Positions 15,853 to 24,115 of a DNA stretch of 24,280 nt are shown piece by piece. Both the position numbers and the translations under genes were made by a program. The notes beneath the pieces are model-generated. The model saw nothing but the letters and a program-made list of their open reading frames with translations, did not search any database and was not told where the DNA came from. Origin of the DNA: an uncultured Bacilli bacterium (GTDB lineage: Bacteria; Bacillota_I; Bacilli_A; RF39; UBA660); contig CALVQT010000012.1 in NCBI GenBank assembly GCA_944358375.1, forward strand, positions 1 through 24,280, read 5' to 3'. Position 1 is the first letter of the stretch. Each line of letters begins with the position of its first letter.

Positions 15853-16532
15853 TATTTTTTCCTCAAATTATTAAAGTCTATATCATGATAACTTATTTTC
15901 CAAAAATCGTAGTAATCTTTTTCATTAATAGTTCTTTTAACCTCTACATTATGACTACCTTTATAAGACCAGTAACCACCTACATTATATATTTTATTAG
16001 CATCCCATCCTAGTGATACTAACATATTTTTAGTCATACCAGCATAGCCACCGCCACCGCACATTAGAAAAATATTCTTATCTTTAGGAAATAGATATTC
16101 TAATATGTCTAATGATTCTTCGTAATTTGCGACATATTCACCATCTTTTTCAGTAAATAAAGTTGTTCCAGTGTAAGTATCGCCTACTTCTTCTGGTAAA
16201 CCAGTTACATTTACTAAATATGGATATGGTACTACTTCAAATCCTTCAACAAATCCTGATAAATAGGCATCTCCACCAATAGCCGCATAGTTTCCCGGAT
16301 CTATTAACATTCGCATATCACGATATACACTATCACTTCTTCCTAGATAATTATCAATAGTACTCTCATTAATATTTTTATCTATTCCAAATTGTTCTCC
16401 TCTAATCCCCTCTGAAATTTCTGGTTTAGGTAATTTTTCTAATGTACTATTATTACTATTTATTGAAACTATTAACAAAATAACAATAATAATAACTAAA
16501 CCAGCTATAATACTTAAATATTTTTTATTCAT
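15852..16532 (-). CDS. Membrane-anchored rhodanese-like protein
   Basis: The 226-residue protein has an N-terminal helix (6-23), a long linker and a C-terminal rhodanese domain. The active-site loop is CGGGGYA with Cys158, in the order strand-FLMC-GGGGYAG-helix, then YNVGGYWSYKG. Such domains hold a persulphide on Cys. Here it would sit outside the membrane next to the thioredoxin partner. There is no lipobox Cys. I start at the ATG 16530-16532 because GGAGGG lies 7 bases before it; the ATG seven codons earlier lacks a site. Confidence 0.82.
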   Translation of the reverse strand: MNKKYLSIIAGLVIIIVILLIVSINSNNSTLEKLPKPEISEGIRGEQFGIDKNINESTIDNYLGRSDSVYRDMRMLIDPGNYAAIGGDAYLSGFVEGFEVVPYPYLVNVTGLPEEVGDTYTGTTLFTEKDGEYVANYEESLDILEYLFPKDKNIFLMCGGGGYAGMTKNMLVSLGWDANKIYNVGGYWSYKGSHNVEVKRTINEKDYYDFWKISYHDIDFNNLRKK

Positions 16533-16595
16533 ATAACTTCCCTCCAAGAACATTTTATCTAAAAATAATTTACTTATTCAATAAAGAAGAAGTTG

Positions 16596-16621
16596 AAAAA
16601 ACTCAACATTTAGTTGAGTTT
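16596..16621 (-). terminator. Terminator of the XRE regulator
   Basis: A perfect 9-bp stem (AAACTCAAC 16599-16607 with GTTGAGTTT 16613-16621) has a 5-base loop, followed on the minus strand by five or more T residues. Confidence 0.88.
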
Positions 16622-16628
16622 ATATTTA

Positions 16629-17339
16629 TTATTTAATTGGACATTTATCATCTAACTTAAGGGGAATATCATAAGTTATTACTTTATTTTCTTTATCAGT
16701 TGCTAAAATCTTTAGATTTAAAGTATTATCTTGATAATTTTTACAAGAATTTTCATAATCATCAATAGTAAAAGTTACTTCTTGTAAAAAATCTTCTAAC
16801 TTAATTTCTTTATCTCCATTATATTTATATGAACTAATCCTTTTAGCAGTATCATTACTATATTCATATAACACACATTCAATATCTTTATAATTAGTAA
16901 TGTCATTTCCACCACAATACTTTATATTACTTATGTATATAGCAGACTTATTTTTATTGTAAGCAATATTTCCAGAAATATTAAAATTAGTACAATTACT
17001 TGATAATGTTTTAAATGAAAAATCATTATTTCTACTTAAGAAAAAAATTACTAATAATATTAATAGTATAAAACTAATTATAGAAAATATAAAAATCATT
17101 TTATTATTACTTTTTTTATTATTTTCATTTTTAAATTCACCATCAAATAACTCATCTAAGCTAATATTAAAATCTTTACTCATCTGTCTAATTAAATAAG
17201 TATCAGGCATATTTTTACCATTTTCCCATTTAGAAACAGCCTGATATGTAACGTTATATTTATCAGCTAATTGCTTTTGAGTTAAATTATTTTTCTTTCT
17301 TATTTCTTTTATAAATTTTCCAAACTTTTGTTGATTCAT
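16629..17339 (-). CDS. Membrane-tethered XRE-family regulator
   Basis: A 236-residue protein. An N-terminal Cro/C1 HTH domain (residues 5-65) contains LTQKQLADKYNVTYQAVSKWENG, then a charged linker, one membrane helix (about 79-101) and an outer domain of about 130 residues with four Cys (CTNF, YCGG, ENSCKNY, DKCPIK). The outer part is not recognised. Such HTH-membrane proteins are frequent in gut Bacillota and probably sense an outside signal. It is transcribed alone, divergent from the FemAB gene, with an extended -10 promoter at 17395-17403. Confidence 0.85.
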   Translation of the reverse strand: MNQQKFGKFIKEIRKKNNLTQKQLADKYNVTYQAVSKWENGKNMPDTYLIRQMSKDFNISLDELFDGEFKNENNKKSNNKMIFIFSIISFILLILLVIFFLSRNNDFSFKTLSSNCTNFNISGNIAYNKNKSAIYISNIKYCGGNDITNYKDIECVLYEYSNDTAKRISSYKYNGDKEIKLEDFLQEVTFTIDDYENSCKNYQDNTLNLKILATDKENKVITYDIPLKLDDKCPIK

Positions 17340-17394
17340 ACTTCACTTCCAAATTATGTGATTAAATTCTTTTATTATTTGAATTTTCATAAAT

Positions 17395-17403
17395 ATTATA
17401 TCA
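17395..17403 (-). promoter_or_regulatory. Extended -10 promoter of the XRE regulator
   Basis: The minus strand reads TGATATAAT about 56 bases upstream of the ATG, in the 108-base gap shared with the divergent FemAB gene. The plus-strand promoter for FemAB is less clear; a TATTAT/TATATT element near 17422-17430 is a candidate. Confidence 0.6.
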
Positions 17404-17447
17404 TTTTTTTCTAAAAAATAGTATTATATTGAATAGGAGATGATTGG

Positions 17448-18746
17448 ATGAAGTTAATCGAAAATTTATCAAAAGAAAAATATGAAGATTTTTGCATGGA
17501 ACATATAGAAAATTCTCATTTTCTTCATTCCTATGTTTGGGGACAATTTCAACAAAAAGAGCGTCATGTTAAAGCACATTATATAGGATATGAAAATGAT
17601 GAAAGTAGATTAGTTGCTGTTGCTTTGTTATTAGAAAGACCACTAATTTTAGGATATACTTATTTTTATTCACCTAGAGGTTTTGTTATTGATTATCAAA
17701 ATAAAGAATTACTTAAAAGTTTTACTATAGAACTTAAAAATTTTGCTAAGAAATCCAAAGCACTTTTTATAAAAATTGATCCTGATATTAAACTTCATCC
17801 ATTAGATATAGATGGTAATATCATTAAAGATCAACCTAATAATGAAAAATTAGTTACTTATCTTAAATCATTAGGATATAAACATTTAGGTTTTAATAAA
17901 AATTTTGAAAATAATCAACCTAGGTATACTTTTCGTTTAAGTCTAAAACCAACTATTGAAGAAATTACAAAAAATTTTCATCCTACTACAAGAAAAATAA
18001 TCAATAAGGGTAATCCTTATAATTTGATATTAATAAAGAATGATATTAATACTATTGATGATTTTTTTGAAACTATGTGTCAGACTGCTGATCGTGAAAA
18101 TATAGTTAATCATTCATATGATTATTATAAAAATTATTATAAAGAACTCCATAAAGAAAATATGAGTGATTTATATGTTGTTAAAGTGGATGTTGATAAA
18201 TTAAAAAAAACTTATGAAGAAAAGATTAATAATATAGAAAAAAATATCAATAAGATGAATGATGAAAAATATAAAAATAATGAGAAGAATAATAATAAAA
18301 AACAAGAGTTCATTAATCAATTAACTAAAGCTAAAAAAGAATATGATGTAATTAAAGATATTAAAGAAAAAGAACTAGTATTATCTGCTATTTTAACAGC
18401 AAAATATGGTAATAAAGTTTGGACATTACATGGTGGTAATAATAGTCTTTTAAGAGAGTTAAATGCTAATTATTTTATATACTATGAAATAATTAAAGAT
18501 GCCAAAAAAGAAGGTTATGAAATTATAGATTTCTTTGGTACTACTGGTAATCCAGTTAAAGAAAATCCTGTTTATGGTATTCATTTATTTAAAAAAAGAC
18601 TTGGTGGAGAATATTTAGAGTTTATTGGTGAGTTTGATTTAATTATTAATAAACCAATATATTATCTATATAAGTTATTAGTTCCTTTAAAATATAAGTT
18701 ATATAAAATAGTTTACCAGTATAAAAGAAAAAAAGAGAAAAATTAA
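17448..18746 (+). CDS. FemAB-family peptidoglycan bridge aminoacyltransferase
   Basis: A 432-residue protein of the FemABX family, which adds amino acids from aminoacyl-tRNA to the peptidoglycan stem to form interpeptide bridges at the inner membrane face. The N-terminal GNAT-like half shows FLHSYVWGQFQ (25-35) and YSPRGFVIDY (74-83); the second half shows HPTTRKIINKG (178-188) and WTLHGG followed by IYYEII. A long charged insert (about 250-305) is a coiled coil that matches the antiparallel arm of FemA. It is the only plus-strand gene of the window. AGGAG lies 8 bases before the ATG. The added residue cannot be told from the sequence. Confidence 0.9.
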   Translation: MKLIENLSKEKYEDFCMEHIENSHFLHSYVWGQFQQKERHVKAHYIGYENDESRLVAVALLLERPLILGYTYFYSPRGFVIDYQNKELLKSFTIELKNFAKKSKALFIKIDPDIKLHPLDIDGNIIKDQPNNEKLVTYLKSLGYKHLGFNKNFENNQPRYTFRLSLKPTIEEITKNFHPTTRKIINKGNPYNLILIKNDINTIDDFFETMCQTADRENIVNHSYDYYKNYYKELHKENMSDLYVVKVDVDKLKKTYEEKINNIEKNINKMNDEKYKNNEKNNNKKQEFINQLTKAKKEYDVIKDIKEKELVLSAILTAKYGNKVWTLHGGNNSLLRELNANYFIYYEIIKDAKKEGYEIIDFFGTTGNPVKENPVYGIHLFKKRLGGEYLEFIGEFDLIINKPIYYLYKLLVPLKYKLYKIVYQYKRKKEKN

Positions 18747-18760
18747 ATTTTCTCTTTTTT
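18729..18760. terminator. Bidirectional terminator between convergent genes
   Basis: A 13-bp perfect inverted repeat (18729-18741 with 18748-18760) has a 6-base loop. Both arms end in runs that give U-tracts in either direction. The loop holds TTAA, where the stop codons of both genes overlap. Confidence 0.9.
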
Positions 18761-18991
18761 CATTTCATGATATAAAATATCTTTCAACACTAATATAGCA
18801 TCTACTTCACTATAATTATATGTTAATTTTAAATCTTCTAATAACTTTCTTAATTGAGTAGAATATTTAGGAATATCTACTTCTTTTTGATATGTTTTTA
18901 ATATTGGGTATTTTGTACTCCAAGCTTTTGTCCAATTTACTTTGTCTTGATTCTTTTCTGTTGTTTTTTTTATTATTTTTTCTATTTCCAT
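18743..18991 (-). CDS. Unrecognised 82-residue protein
   Basis: The protein is acidic-basic mixed and helical, with three conserved-looking aromatic segments (NWTKAWSTKYPIL, then DIPKYSTQL, then YNYSEVDAILVL). No signal peptide or membrane helix is seen. AAGGAG lies 4 bases before the ATG and overlaps the stop of the ABC permease gene, so it is translated from the same message. It may be a small partner or regulator of that transporter. No family is known to me. Confidence 0.72.
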   Translation of the reverse strand: MEIEKIIKKTTEKNQDKVNWTKAWSTKYPILKTYQKEVDIPKYSTQLRKLLEDLKLTYNYSEVDAILVLKDILYHEMKKEKI

Positions 18992-18999
18992 AAAACTCC

Positions 19000-20148
19000 T
19001 TATTTTGCAAATAATACTTTTTCTGATTTGTATTGTTTAATTATATATATAAATACGATACTTATATAAATTATAGAAGATATTATCATTAATGAAATAT
19101 TTAATATATCTATTTTGCCACTATTAATATCTGTAAATATTACAGTAAAATTTAAGAATGGAATAATAGATAATAATGGGGTTGTTGTCGTTTGAAGCAT
19201 GAAAGCTATCATACTTGGGAAGAAAGAAATAAACGTTAAAGGTGTTAAAGCACTTTGAGCTTCTTTAAATGTTTTTGAAGTACTAGCAATAGCAATACAT
19301 AAGCCACTAATAAACAATGAATAAGCAATTATTACTATAACTGCAAATAATATACTAAGTGGAGAATATAATACGTTGACTCCCTCATAAATACTGAACA
19401 TATCTTTAACTATAAATAAAGAACTAATAGCTAAAATTAAACTAACAAGACCTGTTATTATGGAAGAAATACTTACTCCTAAGAACTTACCAATTATAAT
19501 ATCTCTACTTTTGATTGGAAAAGTAAGTAATGTTTCTAAAGTACCTCTTTCTCTTTCACCTGCTGTTGTATCTGTTGCAGGATAAGTTGCTGATACAGTA
19601 ATAGCCATTATTATAAAAAGAAAGGCATAATTTTTTATATAATCAGCATAAAAATTATCTTGCTCTATTAAGTTTTGTTCTACAGAAATTATATTTAGTA
19701 CTTTATCTGAATCAATATTATTAGATTCTAAATAAGTTTGTTGGAGATATTCTTTATAAGTATTAAAATAAATATCCATTAAATTTGCTGCATAGACACT
19801 ATTATCAGAACCATCAGTATTTATAGTATACTTATTATCTTCTTTAGTAATATATATATTGATATTACCAGCAGTATACTCTTCTTTTACTTCTTCTATG
19901 GTTCCAGTGACTACTTTTATTTTCATCTCTTTTGCTAAAAGTTTTTCTGTATCAGATAATTCATAAGCAAAACCAATTTTATTGTACTCGTTAACATCTT
20001 TATCTAATTCAGATTCAAATAAAGCGGAAATACCTATTACTACTAGAGGAATAAAAATAGGTATTATGAGCATCATTACTAAAGATTTTTTATCTCTAAA
20101 TAATTCTCTTAATTCTTTTTTCAAAATATTTAATAAATTATTCGGCAT
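19000..20148 (-). CDS. ABC-2 type exporter permease (NatB-like)
   Basis: The 382-residue protein has a first membrane helix near residues 22-44, a large outer domain of about 130 residues, and then five more helices. The sequence ERERGTLETLL between them is typical of NatB/ABC-2 permeases. These export sodium, drugs or peptides; the substrate is not known. I prefer the ATG at 20148, with AGGAGG 8 bases before it, over a GTG three codons upstream that overlaps the binding site. It overlaps the ATPase gene by 11 bases. Confidence 0.88.
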   Translation of the reverse strand: MPNNLLNILKKELRELFRDKKSLVMMLIIPIFIPLVVIGISALFESELDKDVNEYNKIGFAYELSDTEKLLAKEMKIKVVTGTIEEVKEEYTAGNINIYITKEDNKYTINTDGSDNSVYAANLMDIYFNTYKEYLQQTYLESNNIDSDKVLNIISVEQNLIEQDNFYADYIKNYAFLFIIMAITVSATYPATDTTAGERERGTLETLLTFPIKSRDIIIGKFLGVSISSIITGLVSLILAISSLFIVKDMFSIYEGVNVLYSPLSILFAVIVIIAYSLFISGLCIAIASTSKTFKEAQSALTPLTFISFFPSMIAFMLQTTTTPLLSIIPFLNFTVIFTDINSGKIDILNISLMIISSIIYISIVFIYIIKQYKSEKVLFAK

Positions 20149-20896
20149 TTGAAGCACCTCCTATAAGTTCAAAAAAAGCTTCCCTCAAGTTAGTAGTTTT
20201 AGTTTTATCTCTTATTTTCTTAGGAGTATCAGTAGTTATTATTTTACCCTTATTTATCATAATAACTTTATTACAAATGTTTTCAGCTTCTTCCATATAA
20301 TGAGTTGAGTAAATAATAGTTTTTCCATTATCTCTTTCTTTTTTAATAAAATCTAAAATAATTTGACTAGAGATAATATCTAAACCAGTTGTTGCTTCAT
20401 CTAAAATATAATACTTTGGATCATGAACTAAACATCTTGCTAAATTAACTCTTTGAGTTTGACCAGTAGATAAATTAGCTATTTTATTATATAAAAAATT
20501 ATCCATATCTAATATTTTAGATATTTCTTTTATTCTACTATCTATTTTATTTTTATCTACTCCATAAATATCACAACACATTTTTAATAATTCATAAGAA
20601 GATAAAGTATCATATAACTTCGTATTACCAGATAAATAGGCTATCTGTTTTTTTATTTCAATTTCATTATTCTTATAATTTAATTTATCAAAACTTATCT
20701 GACCAGAAGTAGGTTCTAATATACCAGCAAGCATTCTTAATAAAGTAGTTTTTCCTGCACCATTAGGACCTAAAATACCAATTATTTCTCCACTATTAGC
20801 TTCAAAAGAGATATCTTCATCAGCATAAAATTCTTCTTTTTCTCGTTTATTTTTATTTCTAGTAAATTTCTTAGTAACATGTTCAACTTTAATCAT
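20138..20896 (-). CDS. ABC exporter ATPase (NatA-like)
   Basis: A 252-residue ATPase with Walker A GPNGAGKT (43-50), signature LSTGQTQRVNLARCL, Walker B YYILDEATTGLD and the His of YSTHYMEEAE. The STGQ form of the signature (rather than SGGQ) is common in ABC-2 exporters. It pairs with the following permease. Its ATG overlaps the stop of the prolyl-tRNA editing gene by 4 bases (ATGA). Confidence 0.92.
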   Translation of the reverse strand: MIKVEHVTKKFTRNKNKREKEEFYADEDISFEANSGEIIGILGPNGAGKTTLLRMLAGILEPTSGQISFDKLNYKNNEIEIKKQIAYLSGNTKLYDTLSSYELLKMCCDIYGVDKNKIDSRIKEISKILDMDNFLYNKIANLSTGQTQRVNLARCLVHDPKYYILDEATTGLDIISSQIILDFIKKERDNGKTIIYSTHYMEEAENICNKVIMINKGKIITTDTPKKIRDKTKTTNLREAFFELIGGASNAE

Positions 20897-21372
20897 AATA
20901 CATTTCCTTTCATTAAAATATATTGGTGATTTTCATACTCTATTAATTTAATTAAATCAGCAAAATCAATAGAAATAGTTTTAGTATTTATATTAGGGTG
21001 TACTAATATCTTATTATTCTTTAAATATTCATCTAATACTACAATAACTTTATTATTATGATCATTTATAATACTTAAAGGTGTAACACTACCAGGTTCT
21101 AAAGAAAGAATTTCTTTTAATTCTTCTTTACTTGCGAAAGATAAGTGTTTTGAATTAGTAATTTTCTCTACCTCTTTAATATTAACTCTTTTATTTTCTT
21201 CAATAGTTACAAGAAAATATTTACCCTTTTTATCTGTTAAGAAAAGATTCTTACAACCTATTCCATCTAAATCAATATTCATTTCTTGAATTTGTTCTAC
21301 AGTATAAGCAGCTTGATGCTCTACTTCTTGATATTTAATATTTAGTTTATTTAATATCTCATATATATTCAT
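20893..21372 (-). CDS. Prolyl-tRNA editing protein (YbaK/ProXp-ala type)
   Basis: A 159-residue free-standing editing domain that removes mischarged alanine (or cysteine) from tRNA-Pro. Seen are the CKNLFL segment with Lys41, the central strand-rich part, the GSVTPL motif (94-99), which with following NDH lines the pocket, and the closing LVHPN. The order matches the PrdX/ProXp-ala group. It ends in TGA. It is the first gene of the exporter operon, which has no evident functional link to it. Confidence 0.85.
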   Translation of the reverse strand: MNIYEILNKLNIKYQEVEHQAAYTVEQIQEMNIDLDGIGCKNLFLTDKKGKYFLVTIEENKRVNIKEVEKITNSKHLSFASKEELKEILSLEPGSVTPLSIINDHNNKVIVVLDEYLKNNKILVHPNINTKTISIDFADLIKLIEYENHQYILMKGNVL

Positions 21373-21406
21373 TTAATCAACCACCTTCAAAAGTAATATT
21401 TTTTTT

Positions 21407-21415
21407 AGTATAACA
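21407..21415 (-). promoter_or_regulatory. Extended -10 promoter of the prolyl-tRNA editing-exporter operon
   Basis: The minus strand reads TGTTATACT, with TG one base before TATACT. It lies close after the terminator at 21421-21446, so any -35 would be inside that hairpin. Confidence 0.55.
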
Positions 21416-21416
21416 T

Positions 21417-21446
21417 AAAAAAAGATAATTATTTCTAATTATCTTT
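21417..21446 (-). terminator. Terminator of the P2-type ATPase gene
   Basis: A perfect 11-bp stem (21421-21431 with 21436-21446) has a 4-base loop and is followed on the minus strand by seven or more T residues. The stop codon TAG (21435-21437) of the ATPase straddles the loop and right arm. Confidence 0.88.
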
Positions 21447-24053
21447 AAATAATCTTACAATTATTGGTTTACATAATTCTAATATTATAAACGATAAAAT
21501 ATTTATTCCTAAGACAAATAATGCTTGAGAAAGATTAATGATAACTAAACCAAATAATTTACCTACTGGAGTAAAGAATACTATTATTTGGACTATAAAT
21601 AACGCTAATATTCCAATATTCAAATGTTTATTAGAGAATATTCCTCTTTCAAAGATCATTTCTTTTAGAGAACGACAATTATAAGCAAAGACAAATTCAT
21701 TAATTACAATACTAAATAGTGCTAAAGTTTGAGCTATTTCTAATCCTTCTTTAGCAAATAGGAAATATACAAATAAACTTATTCCTGCCTCTAATATTAC
21801 AGAAGATATTAGGAATGCTGCAAAAAATGGTGTAAAGATTGGTTTATTAATGCCATTTGGTTTTCTCTTCATATTGTTTTTAGATGATTTTTCAAAAGCT
21901 AAACAAATAGACGGAAGAGTATCTGCTACAAGATCAATATATAATACATGAATAGCTGATATAATATTACTTCCCATAAACATACCTATTAAAATAATAG
22001 CTATTTCTGTAAAATTAGATGATAAATTATATAGAACATTTATAATAACATTATCATATATTCTTCTACCTTCTGATACTGCTGTTGTAATAGTACTATA
22101 ACTATCATCTAATAAAATAATATCAGCAACGTTTTTAGTAACATCAGTTCCAGATTTTCCCATTCCTACTCCAACATTTGCTAACTTCATGGCAGGAGCA
22201 TCATTTACTCCATCGCCTGTCATAGCTACTACTTTACCAAGTTTTTGTAAAGCTGTAACAATTTGAACTTTAGCTTCTGGACTAACTCTTGCAAATACTG
22301 AATATTTACTCACATACTCTACCCAATCCTCTTTACTTAAGTCAACTAATTCTGAGGCATTTATACCGTCTTCATCATTTTTACATATACCTACTTCTTT
22401 ACCAATAGATAGGGCTGTTTCCAAATTATCTCCAGTAATCATTATTGGTCTTATATGGGCTTCTTTACAATGTTCGATAGCTGCTTTTACATCTTTTCTA
22501 GCAGGATCTTTAAAACCAGTCAAACCTACTAAAACTAAATCAGATTCTTCTTTAAAATAATCTTCTTCATTTTTTATTTCTTTATTAATAATCTTAAAAG
22601 CAAATCCTAATACTTTTAGAGCTTCATATGATAAATTATGCTCCATTTCCTCATATTGTTTTTTTATTTCTCTAGTTATAGGCTTAATATTTCCATCTAT
22701 TAAAACAAATTTACATTTAGGAAGAATTGATTCTAAACTACCTTTAGTGTAAATAATTTTATCTCCATCTTGATAAATAGTACTCATCATTTTTCTTTTA
22801 GAATCAAATGGTAATTCTAAAATACGATGTTTAGTTTTTAATAATTTTTCAACATTTATCTTTTGATTTTCTAAATATTGATTTAATGCTACTTCTACAC
22901 TATCACCATGGTATTTACCATTTTCATCTTTATTAGAGTTATTACAACATGCCATTATATCAATTAATGTTTTATATTCTTTGATATCTTTCAAATTAAT
23001 TATTTTACCATTAGTATATACTTTAATAATTTCCATCTTATTAGTAGTTAATGTACCTGTTTTATCTGTACAAATTACTTCTGTAGCACCTAATGTTTCT
23101 ATTGCTGCTAAATTACGAACAATTGATTTTTCTTTAGCCATTTGAGATACACCAATTGATAAAGTTGCTGTTATAGCAATAGGCAAACACTCAGGTACAC
23201 TTGCTACTATCATAGAAATACAAAGCATGATAACGTTTAATAATGTATAATCCATAATTAAACCATAACATAATACGAATGCCACTAGAATAGCTGCTAC
23301 ACCTGAAATGAAAGTACTAATCTTATTTACTTTCACTTGTAATGGAGTAATTGGCTCTTCTTTACTATCAATAGTTGCAGCTATTTTACCCAATTCAGTA
23401 TTCATACCTGTTTCAGTAATGATTGCCTCTATTTTTCCTGCTACTAAAATTGTACCAGAATATACCATATTATTTCTTTCTGCTATTAAAACTTTGCTCC
23501 TAACAGTATCTTCTGTTTTATCAACGCTCATACTTTCTCCAGTAAGAATAGATTCATCACACTTAGCAAAATAACTTTCTACAATTCTTGCATCTGCTGG
23601 TATTTTATCTCCTGCTTCTAATATTAAGTAATCTCCTCTTACTATGTCTTTAGAATCTATTTCAGTTATTGTATTATCTCTTTTTACTTTAGCTTTATCT
23701 GATGAATAATTTTTTAATTTTTCTAAAGCATTTTCAGCTTTAGACTCTTGCAAATAACCCATTAAACAATTAATAAGAGAGGTACCAAGAATAACTATTG
23801 GTTCTAAAAAATCCCCTGATGTAAATATAGCATATACTAATGACATTACACCTACTACCAATAATAAAATAATCATAATATTTTTAAATTGACTAATAAA
23901 TATTTCCCAATTACTTTTTCTATTCTTTTCAATTAAAATATTTTGACCAAATAATTTTAATCTTCTATCTGCTTCCTTATCAGATAATCCTTCTTTGCTA
24001 GTTTTATATTCTTTATATATTTCTTCTATTGTTTTTTGATATACCTCTTTCAT
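21435..24053 (-). CDS. P2-type cation ATPase, Ca2+-ATPase-like
   Basis: An 872-residue P2-type ATPase. It has the N-terminal cation-ATPase domain, TGE (171-173), the phosphorylation motif DKTGT (330-334), TGDGVND (612-618) and about ten membrane helices. In M4 it has PECLP (287-291), with the metal-ligand Glu288 kept but Cys for the usual Gly. M5 keeps Asn680 and Glu683. In M6 the family pattern NLVTD is DLVAD (Asp707, Asp711), so Asn becomes Asp and Thr becomes Ala. It is therefore Ca2+-like but ion choice is open. I start at ATG 24053, with GGTGAT before it; the upstream TTG has no site. An IS3 end lies 63 bases upstream. Confidence 0.9.
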   Translation of the reverse strand: MKEVYQKTIEEIYKEYKTSKEGLSDKEADRRLKLFGQNILIEKNRKSNWEIFISQFKNIMIILLLVVGVMSLVYAIFTSGDFLEPIVILGTSLINCLMGYLQESKAENALEKLKNYSSDKAKVKRDNTITEIDSKDIVRGDYLILEAGDKIPADARIVESYFAKCDESILTGESMSVDKTEDTVRSKVLIAERNNMVYSGTILVAGKIEAIITETGMNTELGKIAATIDSKEEPITPLQVKVNKISTFISGVAAILVAFVLCYGLIMDYTLLNVIMLCISMIVASVPECLPIAITATLSIGVSQMAKEKSIVRNLAAIETLGATEVICTDKTGTLTTNKMEIIKVYTNGKIINLKDIKEYKTLIDIMACCNNSNKDENGKYHGDSVEVALNQYLENQKINVEKLLKTKHRILELPFDSKRKMMSTIYQDGDKIIYTKGSLESILPKCKFVLIDGNIKPITREIKKQYEEMEHNLSYEALKVLGFAFKIINKEIKNEEDYFKEESDLVLVGLTGFKDPARKDVKAAIEHCKEAHIRPIMITGDNLETALSIGKEVGICKNDEDGINASELVDLSKEDWVEYVSKYSVFARVSPEAKVQIVTALQKLGKVVAMTGDGVNDAPAMKLANVGVGMGKSGTDVTKNVADIILLDDSYSTITTAVSEGRRIYDNVIINVLYNLSSNFTEIAIILIGMFMGSNIISAIHVLYIDLVADTLPSICLAFEKSSKNNMKRKPNGINKPIFTPFFAAFLISSVILEAGISLFVYFLFAKEGLEIAQTLALFSIVINEFVFAYNCRSLKEMIFERGIFSNKHLNIGILALFIVQIIVFFTPVGKLFGLVIINLSQALFVLGINILSFIILELCKPIIVRLFKDN

Positions 24054-24077
24054 TCTATCACCTATCCTATATTTATT

Positions 24078-24083
24078 ATTATA
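24078..24083 (-). promoter_or_regulatory. Possible -10 of the P2-type ATPase gene
   Basis: The minus strand reads TATAAT 25 bases upstream of the ATG. At 17 bp further upstream only a T-run is found, and the end of the insertion sequence begins at about 24116, so the insertion may have replaced or supplied the upstream promoter part. Confidence 0.45.
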
Positions 24084-24115
24084 ACCCAATTTATAAATAA
24101 AAAAAACACTACATA

